From a virus: DNA of 64,000 bases. The notes below the pieces were generated by a model. It saw nothing but the letters and a program-made list of their open reading frames with translations, ran no database searches and was not told the DNA's origin. The translations under genes and the position numbers were made by a program. Positions within the stretch are counted from its first letter, which is position 1; each line of letters opens with the position of its first letter. The stretch is taken from positions 1 to 64,000 of IMG/VR virus record IMGVR_UViG_3300028129_000005, one strand, 5' to 3'. Below, piece by piece: positions 47,234 to 55,889 of this stretch.

Positions 47234-47438
47234 TAAAATAAACTTACCAGAAGTAAACCGCCTAGAAGACTATTTAAAAGAACATGGAAGCCATGAGTTT
47301 TTTAGAAGGTATATTAAAAAGACAGAGGCAATGATAGGACCATCTACATCCCATGCCTTTATAAACGACTTTATAAAGTTCTATCAAGAAGGAGAATCTA
47401 ATACCTTCTATATTATACCACAGCTTAAACTTTTCTAA
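47223..47438 (+). CDS. hypothetical protein, 71 residues
   Basis: Small protein (MSINKINLPEVNRLEDYL ... FINDFIKFYQEGESNTFYII), likely helical in its first half. No family recognised. Overlaps the end of the deaminase gene. Confidence 0.6.
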   Translation: MSINKINLPEVNRLEDYLKEHGSHEFFRRYIKKTEAMIGPSTSHAFINDFIKFYQEGESNTFYIIPQLKLF

Positions 47439-47443
47439 GTTTA

Positions 47444-47460
47444 GGTGTATAATAATAAAA
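47444..47460 (+). promoter_or_regulatory. AGTATAAT-type promoter element
   Basis: GGTGTATAATAATAAAA, 11 bases before ATG 47472. Variant of the element at 10154 and 10926. Confidence 0.4.
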
Positions 47461-47471
47461 TAGGTTAAATC

Positions 47472-47990
47472 ATGCAAACAACTGAAGAAAAAGATATTGT
47501 AAAATATCAGTGGAAAAAGGGAGATAATTTTGGTAAAGTGGTTGAGGTAGAATCTAAAGATTCTGAATTTACTTACTTTAAAGATGGATCTAAAATATTC
47601 AACAAAGTATTACCTGAGTTTTTAGAACTAATAACTACTGAAGGATTACCATTTCCTGGAGTCGAGCTTGTAGGAACTACACCTACGCCTAAAAAAGCTC
47701 CCGTTAAAGAAATTGAAAAAAAGGTAGAAGTTAAAGAAAATACTTCTCCCCTTGGTCAATTAATTAAAACTTTATCTGCTAAGAATGTCGAATCATTTCA
47801 ATTAAGCGTAGGAATTAATCTTCCTAAGAAAGAAATATTTAACATGCTAGTTGAAAACTCTGAAGAAGAAAAAGAACAAATCTTAGAAGAGATCTCTAAA
47901 TCAGCTGTTTCTCAAATAGAGATAAATAACCTACAAGAATTTTTAAACGAACAAATAACTGAATTTGTAACTAATTATTATAAACTATGA
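47472..47990 (+). CDS. hypothetical protein, 172 residues
   Basis: N-terminal part (KYQWKKGDNFGKVVEVES...) resembles a small beta domain. Residues 75-95 are Pro/Lys/Glu-rich linker. The C-terminal 80 are helical. No known family. Overlaps the next gene start (ATGA). Confidence 0.6.
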   Translation: MQTTEEKDIVKYQWKKGDNFGKVVEVESKDSEFTYFKDGSKIFNKVLPEFLELITTEGLPFPGVELVGTTPTPKKAPVKEIEKKVEVKENTSPLGQLIKTLSAKNVESFQLSVGINLPKKEIFNMLVENSEEEKEQILEEISKSAVSQIEINNLQEFLNEQITEFVTNYYKL

Positions 47991-48373
47991 GTCAAGCAAG
48001 AAAATACAGAAGAGACACCTATAAAAGAGCTGGGTTATTAAAAGCTAAAAACGAATGGGGAAGATTCTCTGAAAAAGGAATAGCGTGGTACGCCATGAAA
48101 CAGGAGGAAGGAAAACAATTCCAAGAGGCTCATGAGAAAAAAGTCAATGACCAAATTGAAGAGCAGTTAGGTTCAAAGCTTAATTCATTAAAGGAAACAT
48201 GGACTAAGGTGGGTTATAATAAAGAAGAGATTGATTTATTAGAAGAAGCCTTCGCAATGACTACAATCAAAGATAAAGAAACTTATAGAGCTGATAGAAA
48301 AGCGGCTAGGAAAATATACAAGAAAGTTCAACAATCCCTAGAAGAAAGACTAAATGCAGGAGATAACTCTTAA
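47987..48373 (+). CDS. hypothetical helical protein, 128 residues
   Basis: Lys/Glu-rich, almost certainly helical, with several Arg in the first 12 residues. No motif. Overlaps its neighbours at both ends, so it is part of a tightly packed rightward group running to 49656. Confidence 0.6.
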   Translation: MSQARKYRRDTYKRAGLLKAKNEWGRFSEKGIAWYAMKQEEGKQFQEAHEKKVNDQIEEQLGSKLNSLKETWTKVGYNKEEIDLLEEAFAMTTIKDKETYRADRKAARKIYKKVQQSLEERLNAGDNS

Positions 48374-48668
48374 GATAGCAGATAACGGTGTAATTAAAAC
48401 CGTAACAGATGATAACATCAATGCGGCTGGTGAGAAATACGAGTCAGTTATTGTCTATGATTTTGATAAAGGTATCGATGATAGATTAAATTTTATCAGA
48501 GATATCTGTATCGATGTCGGATTAGATTTTGGTAATTCAAAACAATCTAATCAAATAAAGGTGGTCACTGAATGGGGAACTAATTACAGTCCCTCTACCA
48601 TCGAAACAAAACATAAAATCCAAACTTTACAAACTAAAATTAAAGAATTGGAGAAATTGATAAGATGA
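48354..48668 (+). CDS. hypothetical protein, 104 residues
   Basis: Alpha/beta, with a C-terminal helix rich in Lys, Glu and Gln (IQTLQTKIKELEKLIR). Overlaps the preceding gene by 20 bases. No family recognised. Confidence 0.55.
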   Translation: MQEITLKIADNGVIKTVTDDNINAAGEKYESVIVYDFDKGIDDRLNFIRDICIDVGLDFGNSKQSNQIKVVTEWGTNYSPSTIETKHKIQTLQTKIKELEKLIR

Positions 48669-49066
48669 CAACAACGACTGAAATTACAATAGAATGTGTA
48701 TGGTGTAATAGTAGAAAGGAATTTAATAAATTCTGTAGAAACAACCCAGGAGAAACGGTTATAGATTTCTATAGCATTAGAAATAAGCTAGTTAAATCAG
48801 ATCCCTATGACACTGAACCACATCGCTCTGTAATTGGTCTTGCAATAAGAGATTCTTTCATTAATGTTCTAAATAAGAATGCCGACTTAGAAAAAATCAT
48901 TTACTTATTTAAAAATTTAGATGCAGAAACTATTGACAACTTTAAATTATTTTTAAAAGAAACAATAGAACCTGATGCATCACTAAACTTAACAGTCATT
49001 AACAGAGATGATTATCCTAAAGGCGTTCTTAAAAGATTCGAAAGCGTCAAGATAATCGATCTATAA
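48665..49066 (+). CDS. hypothetical protein, 133 residues
   Basis: Begins MTTTTEITIECVWCNSRKEF with a CVWC pair. Acidic and mixed alpha/beta. No known domain. Shares a base with the next start codon, so it is translated in series. Confidence 0.58.
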   Translation: MTTTTEITIECVWCNSRKEFNKFCRNNPGETVIDFYSIRNKLVKSDPYDTEPHRSVIGLAIRDSFINVLNKNADLEKIIYLFKNLDAETIDNFKLFLKETIEPDASLNLTVINRDDYPKGVLKRFESVKIIDL

Positions 49067-49656
49067 TGATAAGGCATAAGTTATTTTCAAAGGGTGAAAG
49101 AATACATGCCCTTATATCCAACACTAGACATTCTCACATTGTATTTCCCGTTTATGGAATAATTCATGACGTTAAGTTCGACGAGGATATGCCAAGGTAT
49201 CAAATAAGAATTACTAAGTTTCATGACAACATAGATTTCTTAAAAAGATATCTCTTCGGTATGAAGTTTTCAAAAGACTTTAATAATAGAACTACAACAT
49301 TCGGTCTTACTAGAAAGAACTATAAATCTATGAAAGATTTTCAGAATCAAATAGATTCTAAATGGGAATCTTATATGATCTCAGTTGATTCTGTAATGTG
49401 TGTTAAAACCAAGACAGAGGTAATAGATCTATTTAATAATATACAAGATTTCTTAATCGAAAAGAATTTTAAAGATATATTTGAACTCTCAAGCAGAAGT
49501 GTATATTCTTCTGGCAAATATTATTATCAATCCAGGGGAGTATATGCTGCCCATCTCAAGAAGTTTTTAGGAGATAGAGAACCAAAGACGGATAAATATT
49601 ATGATAAGCTTTTATATAGACCACAGTCAGACGATCTGGATGACATAGAATTGTGA
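49066..49656 (+). CDS. hypothetical protein, 196 residues
   Basis: Basic alpha/beta protein with many Tyr and Phe residues. No motif recognised. It is the last gene before the baseplate cassette and could be a tail assembly factor by position only. Confidence 0.58.
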   Translation: MIRHKLFSKGERIHALISNTRHSHIVFPVYGIIHDVKFDEDMPRYQIRITKFHDNIDFLKRYLFGMKFSKDFNNRTTTFGLTRKNYKSMKDFQNQIDSKWESYMISVDSVMCVKTKTEVIDLFNNIQDFLIEKNFKDIFELSSRSVYSSGKYYYQSRGVYAAHLKKFLGDREPKTDKYYDKLLYRPQSDDLDDIEL

Positions 49657-49664
49657 ATATATAA
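49656..49664 (+). promoter_or_regulatory. RATATATAR motif before the baseplate cassette
   Basis: AATATATAA starts at the stop of the upstream gene and lies 27 bases before ATG 49692, the first large baseplate gene. Confidence 0.45.
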
Positions 49665-49691
49665 AACCTAGTAAAAACATAATATTACAAT

Positions 49692-51455
49692 ATGCCATTA
49701 TTTGGATTAGTATCAGCGGGAGCCGCTTCCAGTTTAAAATCATCAGTTTCAGGATTTGGAGATAAAGTAGATAACTTCTTTAATTTGTCAAGCCCAGACG
49801 GAAAGGGTGCTCGTTCTGCGAATGTAGATCCTCAGAATACACTGCTCGGAACGTTTGATAACCCTAACACAAGAAGTAGAGCTCTTTTAGTGGGTGAGCC
49901 TTTAAGTAACGTTGCTCCTGGTGGAAAATCACAATATTATACACAAGAGGCTGACTCAGTAATATATTATAAAAGAGGAAAGGATGGAAAAGACACTAAA
50001 GAAAAAATAACGGATGGTGTACATGCATATTCTACTTTTAATAAATATACTCTAGTAAATTATAGAGGTAGTTTCTTTACACCAGGTGGAGCTGCTAAGT
50101 CTAAAGGAGTAGACTCTATTGAATATAATAAAATAGACGAGAGAACATTAGATAATCCTACTGTTTCTAAAATAGTAGAAGTTACTAAAAATAATGCAGC
50201 CGGTTCAAGTGGATATGGATATATGTATAATTACGCCGACTTTGCAATGTGTAGATATAATGGTAAAATACCTAATAATTATCTACTAACTTTAAGAAGA
50301 TTTCCATATCCAGTACAGGATGATATTATTACACCAATGGACATTGATAAAGATGGTAAAGTGCGTGAAACAGATCAACCCGATATTGCAAGAGCAGTAA
50401 CATGGATGAGTGAAGTTACAGGTAATAGTATGTCCTCAATTCTTAATTGGTCACATGGATATAATTGGAAAGATGAATCAGCTTCAGTGCAAACTGTACA
50501 ATCTAATAACTCAAGCAGAAGAGGTGCATTTGGACAATTCTTAGATTCTAGTGTAATAGGTACTGCAGCGGCTAATGCAGCGGCAGGTGTAGATGGTGTA
50601 ACGGCACAAAGAAGAAAAAACGGAGGAAGTGGATATGATGCACAAGCAACTACATATCCTAATCATATATTCGGTCCGGTGAATGTAATTAAAGATGTAT
50701 CTTTTAGAGATCAAGGTTTAACTTTTAATCAAGAATTTAAACTTAAATTTGAATATGAATTAAGATCCTTTGGTGGAGCAAATCCTAAGGTTTTAATGCT
50801 AGATCAGTTAGCAAACATAATGGTACTAACTTCCAGTCAGGCTCCTTTCTGGGGAGGATCAGTTAGATATGTAGGAAACGGATCAGCTGGTAAACCATTG
50901 GGTGATCTTAGTTTAATTAAATCGGGTAATTATAGTGGATTTATTAAAAGCGTTGCATCTGGTTTAGGAGACATGTTTAAAGGAGTTGCCAAAGATATAG
51001 GAAACGCGATGTCTGGTAAAGGTGATTCTAAATTCTTAAATAATATATTAGGAGGTACTTTAATGAAAATGTTTAATTCTCCAGGAGGTGGACAGGCGGC
51101 AGCATCTTTATTAACAGGTGATCCTACGGGTTCATGGCACCTTACGGTTGGTAATCCTTTAAATCCTATAATGATGGTAGGTAATTTAACATGTAGAGAA
51201 ACTAACGTTACCTTTGAAGGAGGTATGGGTGTACAAGATTTTCCAGAAAGAATGACAGTAGAAATAACTCTTAAGCCTGGTAGAGCTAGAGATAAACTGG
51301 ATATTGAATCTATGTTTAATATGGGTAGAGGTAGATTTTATTTACAGCCTGAAGAAGGAGTTGATGTTAATCAAACTTATATTGAAACAGCCTACGGTGG
51401 TAAAGATAAGAGAAAGGCTCTCAATAGAGAATTTAGAAAAATAGCTAACGGATAA
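49692..51455 (+). CDS. tail/baseplate structural protein, 587 residues
   Basis: The N-terminal 30 residues are Gly/Ser/Ala-rich. The C-terminal 110 (SWHLTVGNPLNPIMMVGNL ... MGVQDFPERMTVEITLKPG) look like a beta-rich tube or baseplate domain. Genes for gp53-, hub-, spike-, gp25- and gp6-like proteins follow, so a baseplate or tail-tube-initiator role is likely. I cannot name the T4 counterpart. Shares a base with the next start. Confidence 0.65.
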   Translation: MPLFGLVSAGAASSLKSSVSGFGDKVDNFFNLSSPDGKGARSANVDPQNTLLGTFDNPNTRSRALLVGEPLSNVAPGGKSQYYTQEADSVIYYKRGKDGKDTKEKITDGVHAYSTFNKYTLVNYRGSFFTPGGAAKSKGVDSIEYNKIDERTLDNPTVSKIVEVTKNNAAGSSGYGYMYNYADFAMCRYNGKIPNNYLLTLRRFPYPVQDDIITPMDIDKDGKVRETDQPDIARAVTWMSEVTGNSMSSILNWSHGYNWKDESASVQTVQSNNSSRRGAFGQFLDSSVIGTAAANAAAGVDGVTAQRRKNGGSGYDAQATTYPNHIFGPVNVIKDVSFRDQGLTFNQEFKLKFEYELRSFGGANPKVLMLDQLANIMVLTSSQAPFWGGSVRYVGNGSAGKPLGDLSLIKSGNYSGFIKSVASGLGDMFKGVAKDIGNAMSGKGDSKFLNNILGGTLMKMFNSPGGGQAAASLLTGDPTGSWHLTVGNPLNPIMMVGNLTCRETNVTFEGGMGVQDFPERMTVEITLKPGRARDKLDIESMFNMGRGRFYLQPEEGVDVNQTYIETAYGGKDKRKALNREFRKIANG

Positions 51456-51931
51456 TGATAAAACTATATAGTATAGATAATAAGAAATTATCTGAGGATA
51501 AACTAACAATGGCTTCTCCATCGTTTGTTTTTCTAGACATGACGGAAAGCGCAGTACAATCAATACATATTGTAGAAGCTGACGAAACGGGTAGAATAGA
51601 TCTAATATCTTTGTCAGAATACGGAACACATGATCGTACTGATGATATTTTAAAATTTAATGGAATTTCAAATCCATTTTCTATCAAAGAAGGTGATGTA
51701 TTACTAATTCCTAATCAAGATTCTGGAAAGAAGAAATGGAAATTAATGCTTAATGCTACTTATAAAAATCCTATTAGAGAACAGTTTATTAATACAAAAA
51801 GACTACCAGTTAAGGATGCTAATAGAATTGAGTATCTATCTAAAAAATATAATAAAGAAATATTACCTCCAAATATTTTAAGATCTGGCGAAACAAATAT
51901 CGACGTCAGTAACGGACAAGTTAAAATCTAA
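51455..51931 (+). CDS. gp53-like baseplate wedge protein
   Basis: 158 residues. RIDLISLSEYGTHDRTDDIL, then NGISNPFSIKEGDVLLIPN, matches the gp53/LysM-like pattern of phage baseplate proteins, in which a LysM-type loop ends in GD.L.IP. It begins on the last base of the preceding stop (TAATG). It probably helps join wedges or hold the tail tube. Confidence 0.65.
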   Translation: MIKLYSIDNKKLSEDKLTMASPSFVFLDMTESAVQSIHIVEADETGRIDLISLSEYGTHDRTDDILKFNGISNPFSIKEGDVLLIPNQDSGKKKWKLMLNATYKNPIREQFINTKRLPVKDANRIEYLSKKYNKEILPPNILRSGETNIDVSNGQVKI

Positions 51932-51954
51932 GAATAAAATAAATAAAAACAATT

Positions 51955-52380
51955 ATGAAACACGTACAATTATTTGAACAGTTCCTTAACGAGGGATTAA
52001 AGGTCGGAAGAGACCAAGATCTAGCAAAAGAAATCATCGCAGTTCTTTATGCTGAAAGAGACACACCCGAAGGTGAAGCATTAACGGCAGCCGGTGGAAT
52101 GGTAGCTGGTGGAAGTACAACTGGAGAAGAAATGTATTTAAGCAAATGGAACAAAGATTCCGTAAAAGCTTTACATGGTTCTAAGGTAAGAGTTCCTGGA
52201 AAGGTTATGTTAGGTACTTTAATTAAAGTAGCAGCCGATAATGGAAAGAGTTACTATTTTGATGGTGGCGTATTCGTTGAAGGTGATAAAGACGTTAAAG
52301 GAGCTAAGGTAGGAATGGACTTTAGAGATTTTGTAGATATCCTCGTTAAAAAGAAGATCATTAACAAACCCACATATTAA
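51955..52380 (+). CDS. hypothetical protein with CTS-like N-terminus
   Basis: 141 residues. MKHVQLFEQFLNEGLKVG is the closest of all to the T4 capsid-targeting consensus, with a possible prohead-protease cut after NE. The rest includes a Gly-rich segment (GGMVAGGSTTGEE) and a likely beta domain. It may be an internal head protein, although it lies in the baseplate cassette. Confidence 0.6.
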   Translation: MKHVQLFEQFLNEGLKVGRDQDLAKEIIAVLYAERDTPEGEALTAAGGMVAGGSTTGEEMYLSKWNKDSVKALHGSKVRVPGKVMLGTLIKVAADNGKSYYFDGGVFVEGDKDVKGAKVGMDFRDFVDILVKKKIINKPTY

Positions 52381-52391
52381 AACTAAAATAA

Positions 52392-53870
52392 ATGCCGATA
52401 GATAATCACATTCTAAATGTAATAGAACACTCATTGGAATTAGACACAATAAAGTTTGATGCACATGGTGAAGATGAGGGTGGACAGAAAATGAGCCATG
52501 AAATAGGAGGTCCTATTCCAATGGTAGTTATTAATGGAGCTTCATTTACGGGACAAGATGTTAAGAGATTTGAAATTGATTGTAGTACTAAAATTCCTAA
52601 ATTAGCCCTAACTATAATAGACACTAGAGGAACCTTTGATGCGGATCAAATTCCAAGAGATGGTGATGTCGTTTCAGTTAGAATTGCAGCAAGACAACAA
52701 GACACTTTTAAAGATATTAGAATAGATTTTGATATAGATGAAATAGGAGGCCCTGCTACTGGCGATTTGAAAAAAGCCACTAGTGGCACTAAATTTTCTA
52801 TACAGGGTACGATGAAAGTACCTACATTATATTCAGAAGGATGTGCTTCGTATGAAGGAACATCTAGAGAACAGATAGAAGAATTTGCTAATAATTTAAA
52901 ACTAGGATTAGCAACTAACATTGATTCATCGGATGACGCAATGAAAGCACTTAATGCATGTCAACCTAATATAGAATTTTTAAATAATTTAGTGGAACAT
53001 TCATATGTCGGTGAAGATAGTTTTCAGACATATTGTATCGATCCTTATTATAATATATGTTTCGTAGATATTAATGCTCTTTTAAATTCAGAAGATGGAA
53101 TGGATGAAACACTTATTAACTTTGAAATAGATTTCGATGAAGATGGAGAAGAACAGACTTCAAACGCAATAGGAATACCTAACATGCTAACTAACGCTTC
53201 GTCTATGAATTCTACTAATTCATTCATACAAAGCTATAACTTAGTTAACAATTCAGGCGGACTTTCTAAAAAGAACGGCTATAAAAGAAAAATGATATAT
53301 TTTGAGAACGACTCTGTTGGTGTTGTTGCTCATGAAATAGAACCACTCGCTAGTGATAGTATGAAGGACATTGAGGAGCCGCTAAAGGGAAGAAGAGATG
53401 AAGACAGATATACTAAAGAGGTAAAATCAAAATACATGGGAAGGCTCCCTATTCAATCAGATGATATGCCAAATGTACATCTTAACTATTCATTTGCCGC
53501 ATTAAGCAATCAACAGAATTTAGATGAAATGAATAAAATGCAGTTAGAAATAACCTTAAAGACATTTAATCCTGGAATTCATTTGTGGCAAAAAATACCT
53601 ATTCAAATATTAAAAAGTGGGTTTACACAAATGACTGCACAGCAGGGTATAGGTGGCGATAAAGATGAAAAGGGATTTGAAACAGAAAATGAAGAAGAAG
53701 TTGAAAGCGTAAATGATTTAAACGCAGATCAGGTTAAAGATGAATTTTTAACAGGTTATTATGTAATAGGTGGAATTAAATACATATATAAGGAGTCTAC
53801 TGGAATTATTCAAAAACTTACTCTATTAAGAAGAGAATGGCCGAGTAGATTAAATAACGTTAAAGGATAA
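52392..53870 (+). CDS. baseplate hub protein (gp27/gpD-like)
   Basis: 492 residues with an N-terminal beta domain (KRFEIDCSTKIPKLALTI ... DGDVVSVRI) and a C-terminus GYYVIGGIKYIYKEST typical of late-control gpD and gp27-like hubs. It comes 31 bases before another tail protein gene and is followed, after one gene, by the spike OB-fold gene. Forms the trimeric hub under the tail tube. Confidence 0.68.
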   Translation: MPIDNHILNVIEHSLELDTIKFDAHGEDEGGQKMSHEIGGPIPMVVINGASFTGQDVKRFEIDCSTKIPKLALTIIDTRGTFDADQIPRDGDVVSVRIAARQQDTFKDIRIDFDIDEIGGPATGDLKKATSGTKFSIQGTMKVPTLYSEGCASYEGTSREQIEEFANNLKLGLATNIDSSDDAMKALNACQPNIEFLNNLVEHSYVGEDSFQTYCIDPYYNICFVDINALLNSEDGMDETLINFEIDFDEDGEEQTSNAIGIPNMLTNASSMNSTNSFIQSYNLVNNSGGLSKKNGYKRKMIYFENDSVGVVAHEIEPLASDSMKDIEEPLKGRRDEDRYTKEVKSKYMGRLPIQSDDMPNVHLNYSFAALSNQQNLDEMNKMQLEITLKTFNPGIHLWQKIPIQILKSGFTQMTAQQGIGGDKDEKGFETENEEEVESVNDLNADQVKDEFLTGYYVIGGIKYIYKESTGIIQKLTLLRREWPSRLNNVKG

Positions 53871-53901
53871 TTAAACCCTATCAAATAATAATATATACTA
53901 T

Positions 53902-55158
53902 ATGTCAGATTTTAAAAGTAAATTAGATTTTCAAAAAGGTAAATTAGCACAGTCGCCATATCAGGATCCGACTTTTTTATCGTTTGTTATATTATTTAAC
54001 GTAAGCGATCATACTAATTCGCCTCTATTATCTGGAGCGGCCGAAGAATTCTACGTTAATCAATTAGGAGCTACAAAAAAGCCGCCGGAGTCAGCTAAAA
54101 AAAGTAGCAAAGACACTAATAGATTATCTGCACTTAGTTCAAGTGCTTCTGCGGGATCAACTAAATTCTATGAAGAAAGATTAGATGCTCTAGTTAAATT
54201 TAAAAAGGCATTACTAGACATAAATAGAAATACACCGTGGTTTTTCCAAGGATTACAGGGTGTTGATAGAGCAATTACAAATTTTAATCCTACTACTCCA
54301 TATTACGGAGGCGATGATGCTAAGTTAACACTAAGCTGTTTAGAATCTATTAACCTTAGAGTTTCTGGTCTTATGCACCTTTATAGAAAAGCAGTGTTTG
54401 ACGAAGTTAAATGGAATTGGATTTTACCTGAAAATTTAAGAAAGTTTTCAATGATAGTATATGTTACTGAGGTTAGAAAGATCCAAAACATGTCTAAAAT
54501 TACATTATCAGGGGTTCCTAAAAAGATAGACTTGGCTGCTATTAAGGGTTTTCCTGGAAATATGAAACCAAGCCTAGGAGTTGATAATTCAAACAAAGGT
54601 ATATCAGGATCTGACAATAGACCCTTCTTTATGTTTAGATTCGGTGAATGTGAATTTGCCTTAAACACAGGTTCTGAAATATTTGGAGATCTTACTAAAA
54701 ATCCAGGCGAACAGGCTAGACAAACTATTGAAATGCAATATGAAGTTGTAGATAGTATGGATGCAAGAGTATTAAATGGAATTGTTTCTGATACTATACC
54801 TAACGCATTATCCCCAGCACATGATTCTGAAAATTATGAAGCTGATGGGATATTAGGTCTTTTAAAAGATAAGGCGCTAGCTAAACTTAAAGAAATAGGA
54901 GAAAGAGGTTTAAACGACCTGAACAGATTAGCAAGAGAAAAGAAAGATGAATTAGTTCAAGGTGCAAGGGACGGTATTAGAGGTAGAGTTCCTAATTTTG
55001 AAAACATATATCAAGACGCCTTACGAGGTGTTTCTGATGGAGTAGATAATATTGGTTCTAACATCGCAGAGAATGTATTTAATGTAGATACTAGTGCGAC
55101 AGTAGGAGCTGCACTAAACGATGCAGCAGCCCAATCCCTTGGTAATATAAACGATTAA
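53902..55158 (+). CDS. tail or baseplate structural protein, 418 residues
   Basis: Residues 180-300 (PENLRKFSMIVYVTEVRK ... FMFRFGECEFALNTGSE) have beta-rich, tube-like character. The C-terminal 120 are helical. Lies between the hub and the spike. Possibly a gp48/gp54-like tube initiator, tentative. Confidence 0.6.
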   Translation: MSDFKSKLDFQKGKLAQSPYQDPTFLSFVILFNVSDHTNSPLLSGAAEEFYVNQLGATKKPPESAKKSSKDTNRLSALSSSASAGSTKFYEERLDALVKFKKALLDINRNTPWFFQGLQGVDRAITNFNPTTPYYGGDDAKLTLSCLESINLRVSGLMHLYRKAVFDEVKWNWILPENLRKFSMIVYVTEVRKIQNMSKITLSGVPKKIDLAAIKGFPGNMKPSLGVDNSNKGISGSDNRPFFMFRFGECEFALNTGSEIFGDLTKNPGEQARQTIEMQYEVVDSMDARVLNGIVSDTIPNALSPAHDSENYEADGILGLLKDKALAKLKEIGERGLNDLNRLAREKKDELVQGARDGIRGRVPNFENIYQDALRGVSDGVDNIGSNIAENVFNVDTSATVGAALNDAAAQSLGNIND

Positions 55159-55161
55159 TAT

Positions 55162-55887
55162 ATGTCAACAGAAAAAGAATTAAATACTGATAATCTTAGA
55201 GACACTCATTGGTTAGGAGAAGTTATCGATAATGTCGATCCTCTTAAACTAGGTAGATGTAAGGTTAAGGTCCTGGGTAAATATGATAATTTACCGGATG
55301 ATGCTATTCCATGGGCAACTCCTATGAATAGAAATGCAGTAGGTTCACATCATGTTCCAAGAATAGGGGATATAGTTTCAGCTAGATTTGATAATGGAAA
55401 TTTATATCATCCTGAATATTGGTTTCAAATAGAGCAGAATCTTTTTCTTAAAGAAGATATTTTAGATGGTGCAGGCAATGCTGAAAATGTAATCAGTTTA
55501 GTGTATGATGCTGAAAGAAACGTAAGAATTTATCACTCAGAAGAAGATGGTCTTGTAATTACCAGAGGATTTGGCGCAAAAGAAAGACCTATAATTCAAA
55601 TCGACGAAGTAGGTGATATTAAAATTTCTACGGACGATAGAATATTCATAGATTCAGGAGACGTATATTTAAGTAATACAGGTGAAAGTGGAGAAGATAC
55701 TTCAGAACCCGCTGTAAGGGGTAAATCACTAGAAGCATGGTTAGACGAGTATTTAACTCTTTTTGAAAACCATATACATCCAACCGGAGTTGGTCCATCA
55801 GGAACTGCGGTTTCATTACCTCCTACCCCATCGGGTGTTGCATCTTTGAAAAGTAAACACCCTGATTATCAACAAGAAAATAAATAA
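55162..55887 (+). CDS. gp5/gpV-like spike protein
   Basis: 241 residues. The N-terminal OB-fold (HWLGEVIDNVDPLKLGRCKV, then KVLGKYDNLPDDAIPWATPM) is the gp5/gpV domain that sits in the hub. Residues 125-180 form a repeated beta region. The C-terminus HIHPTGVGPSGTAVSLPPTP is typical of spike ends that bind a PAAR tip. No lysozyme domain is inserted. Confidence 0.82.
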   Translation: MSTEKELNTDNLRDTHWLGEVIDNVDPLKLGRCKVKVLGKYDNLPDDAIPWATPMNRNAVGSHHVPRIGDIVSARFDNGNLYHPEYWFQIEQNLFLKEDILDGAGNAENVISLVYDAERNVRIYHSEEDGLVITRGFGAKERPIIQIDEVGDIKISTDDRIFIDSGDVYLSNTGESGEDTSEPAVRGKSLEAWLDEYLTLFENHIHPTGVGPSGTAVSLPPTPSGVASLKSKHPDYQQENK

Positions 55888-55889
55888 GA

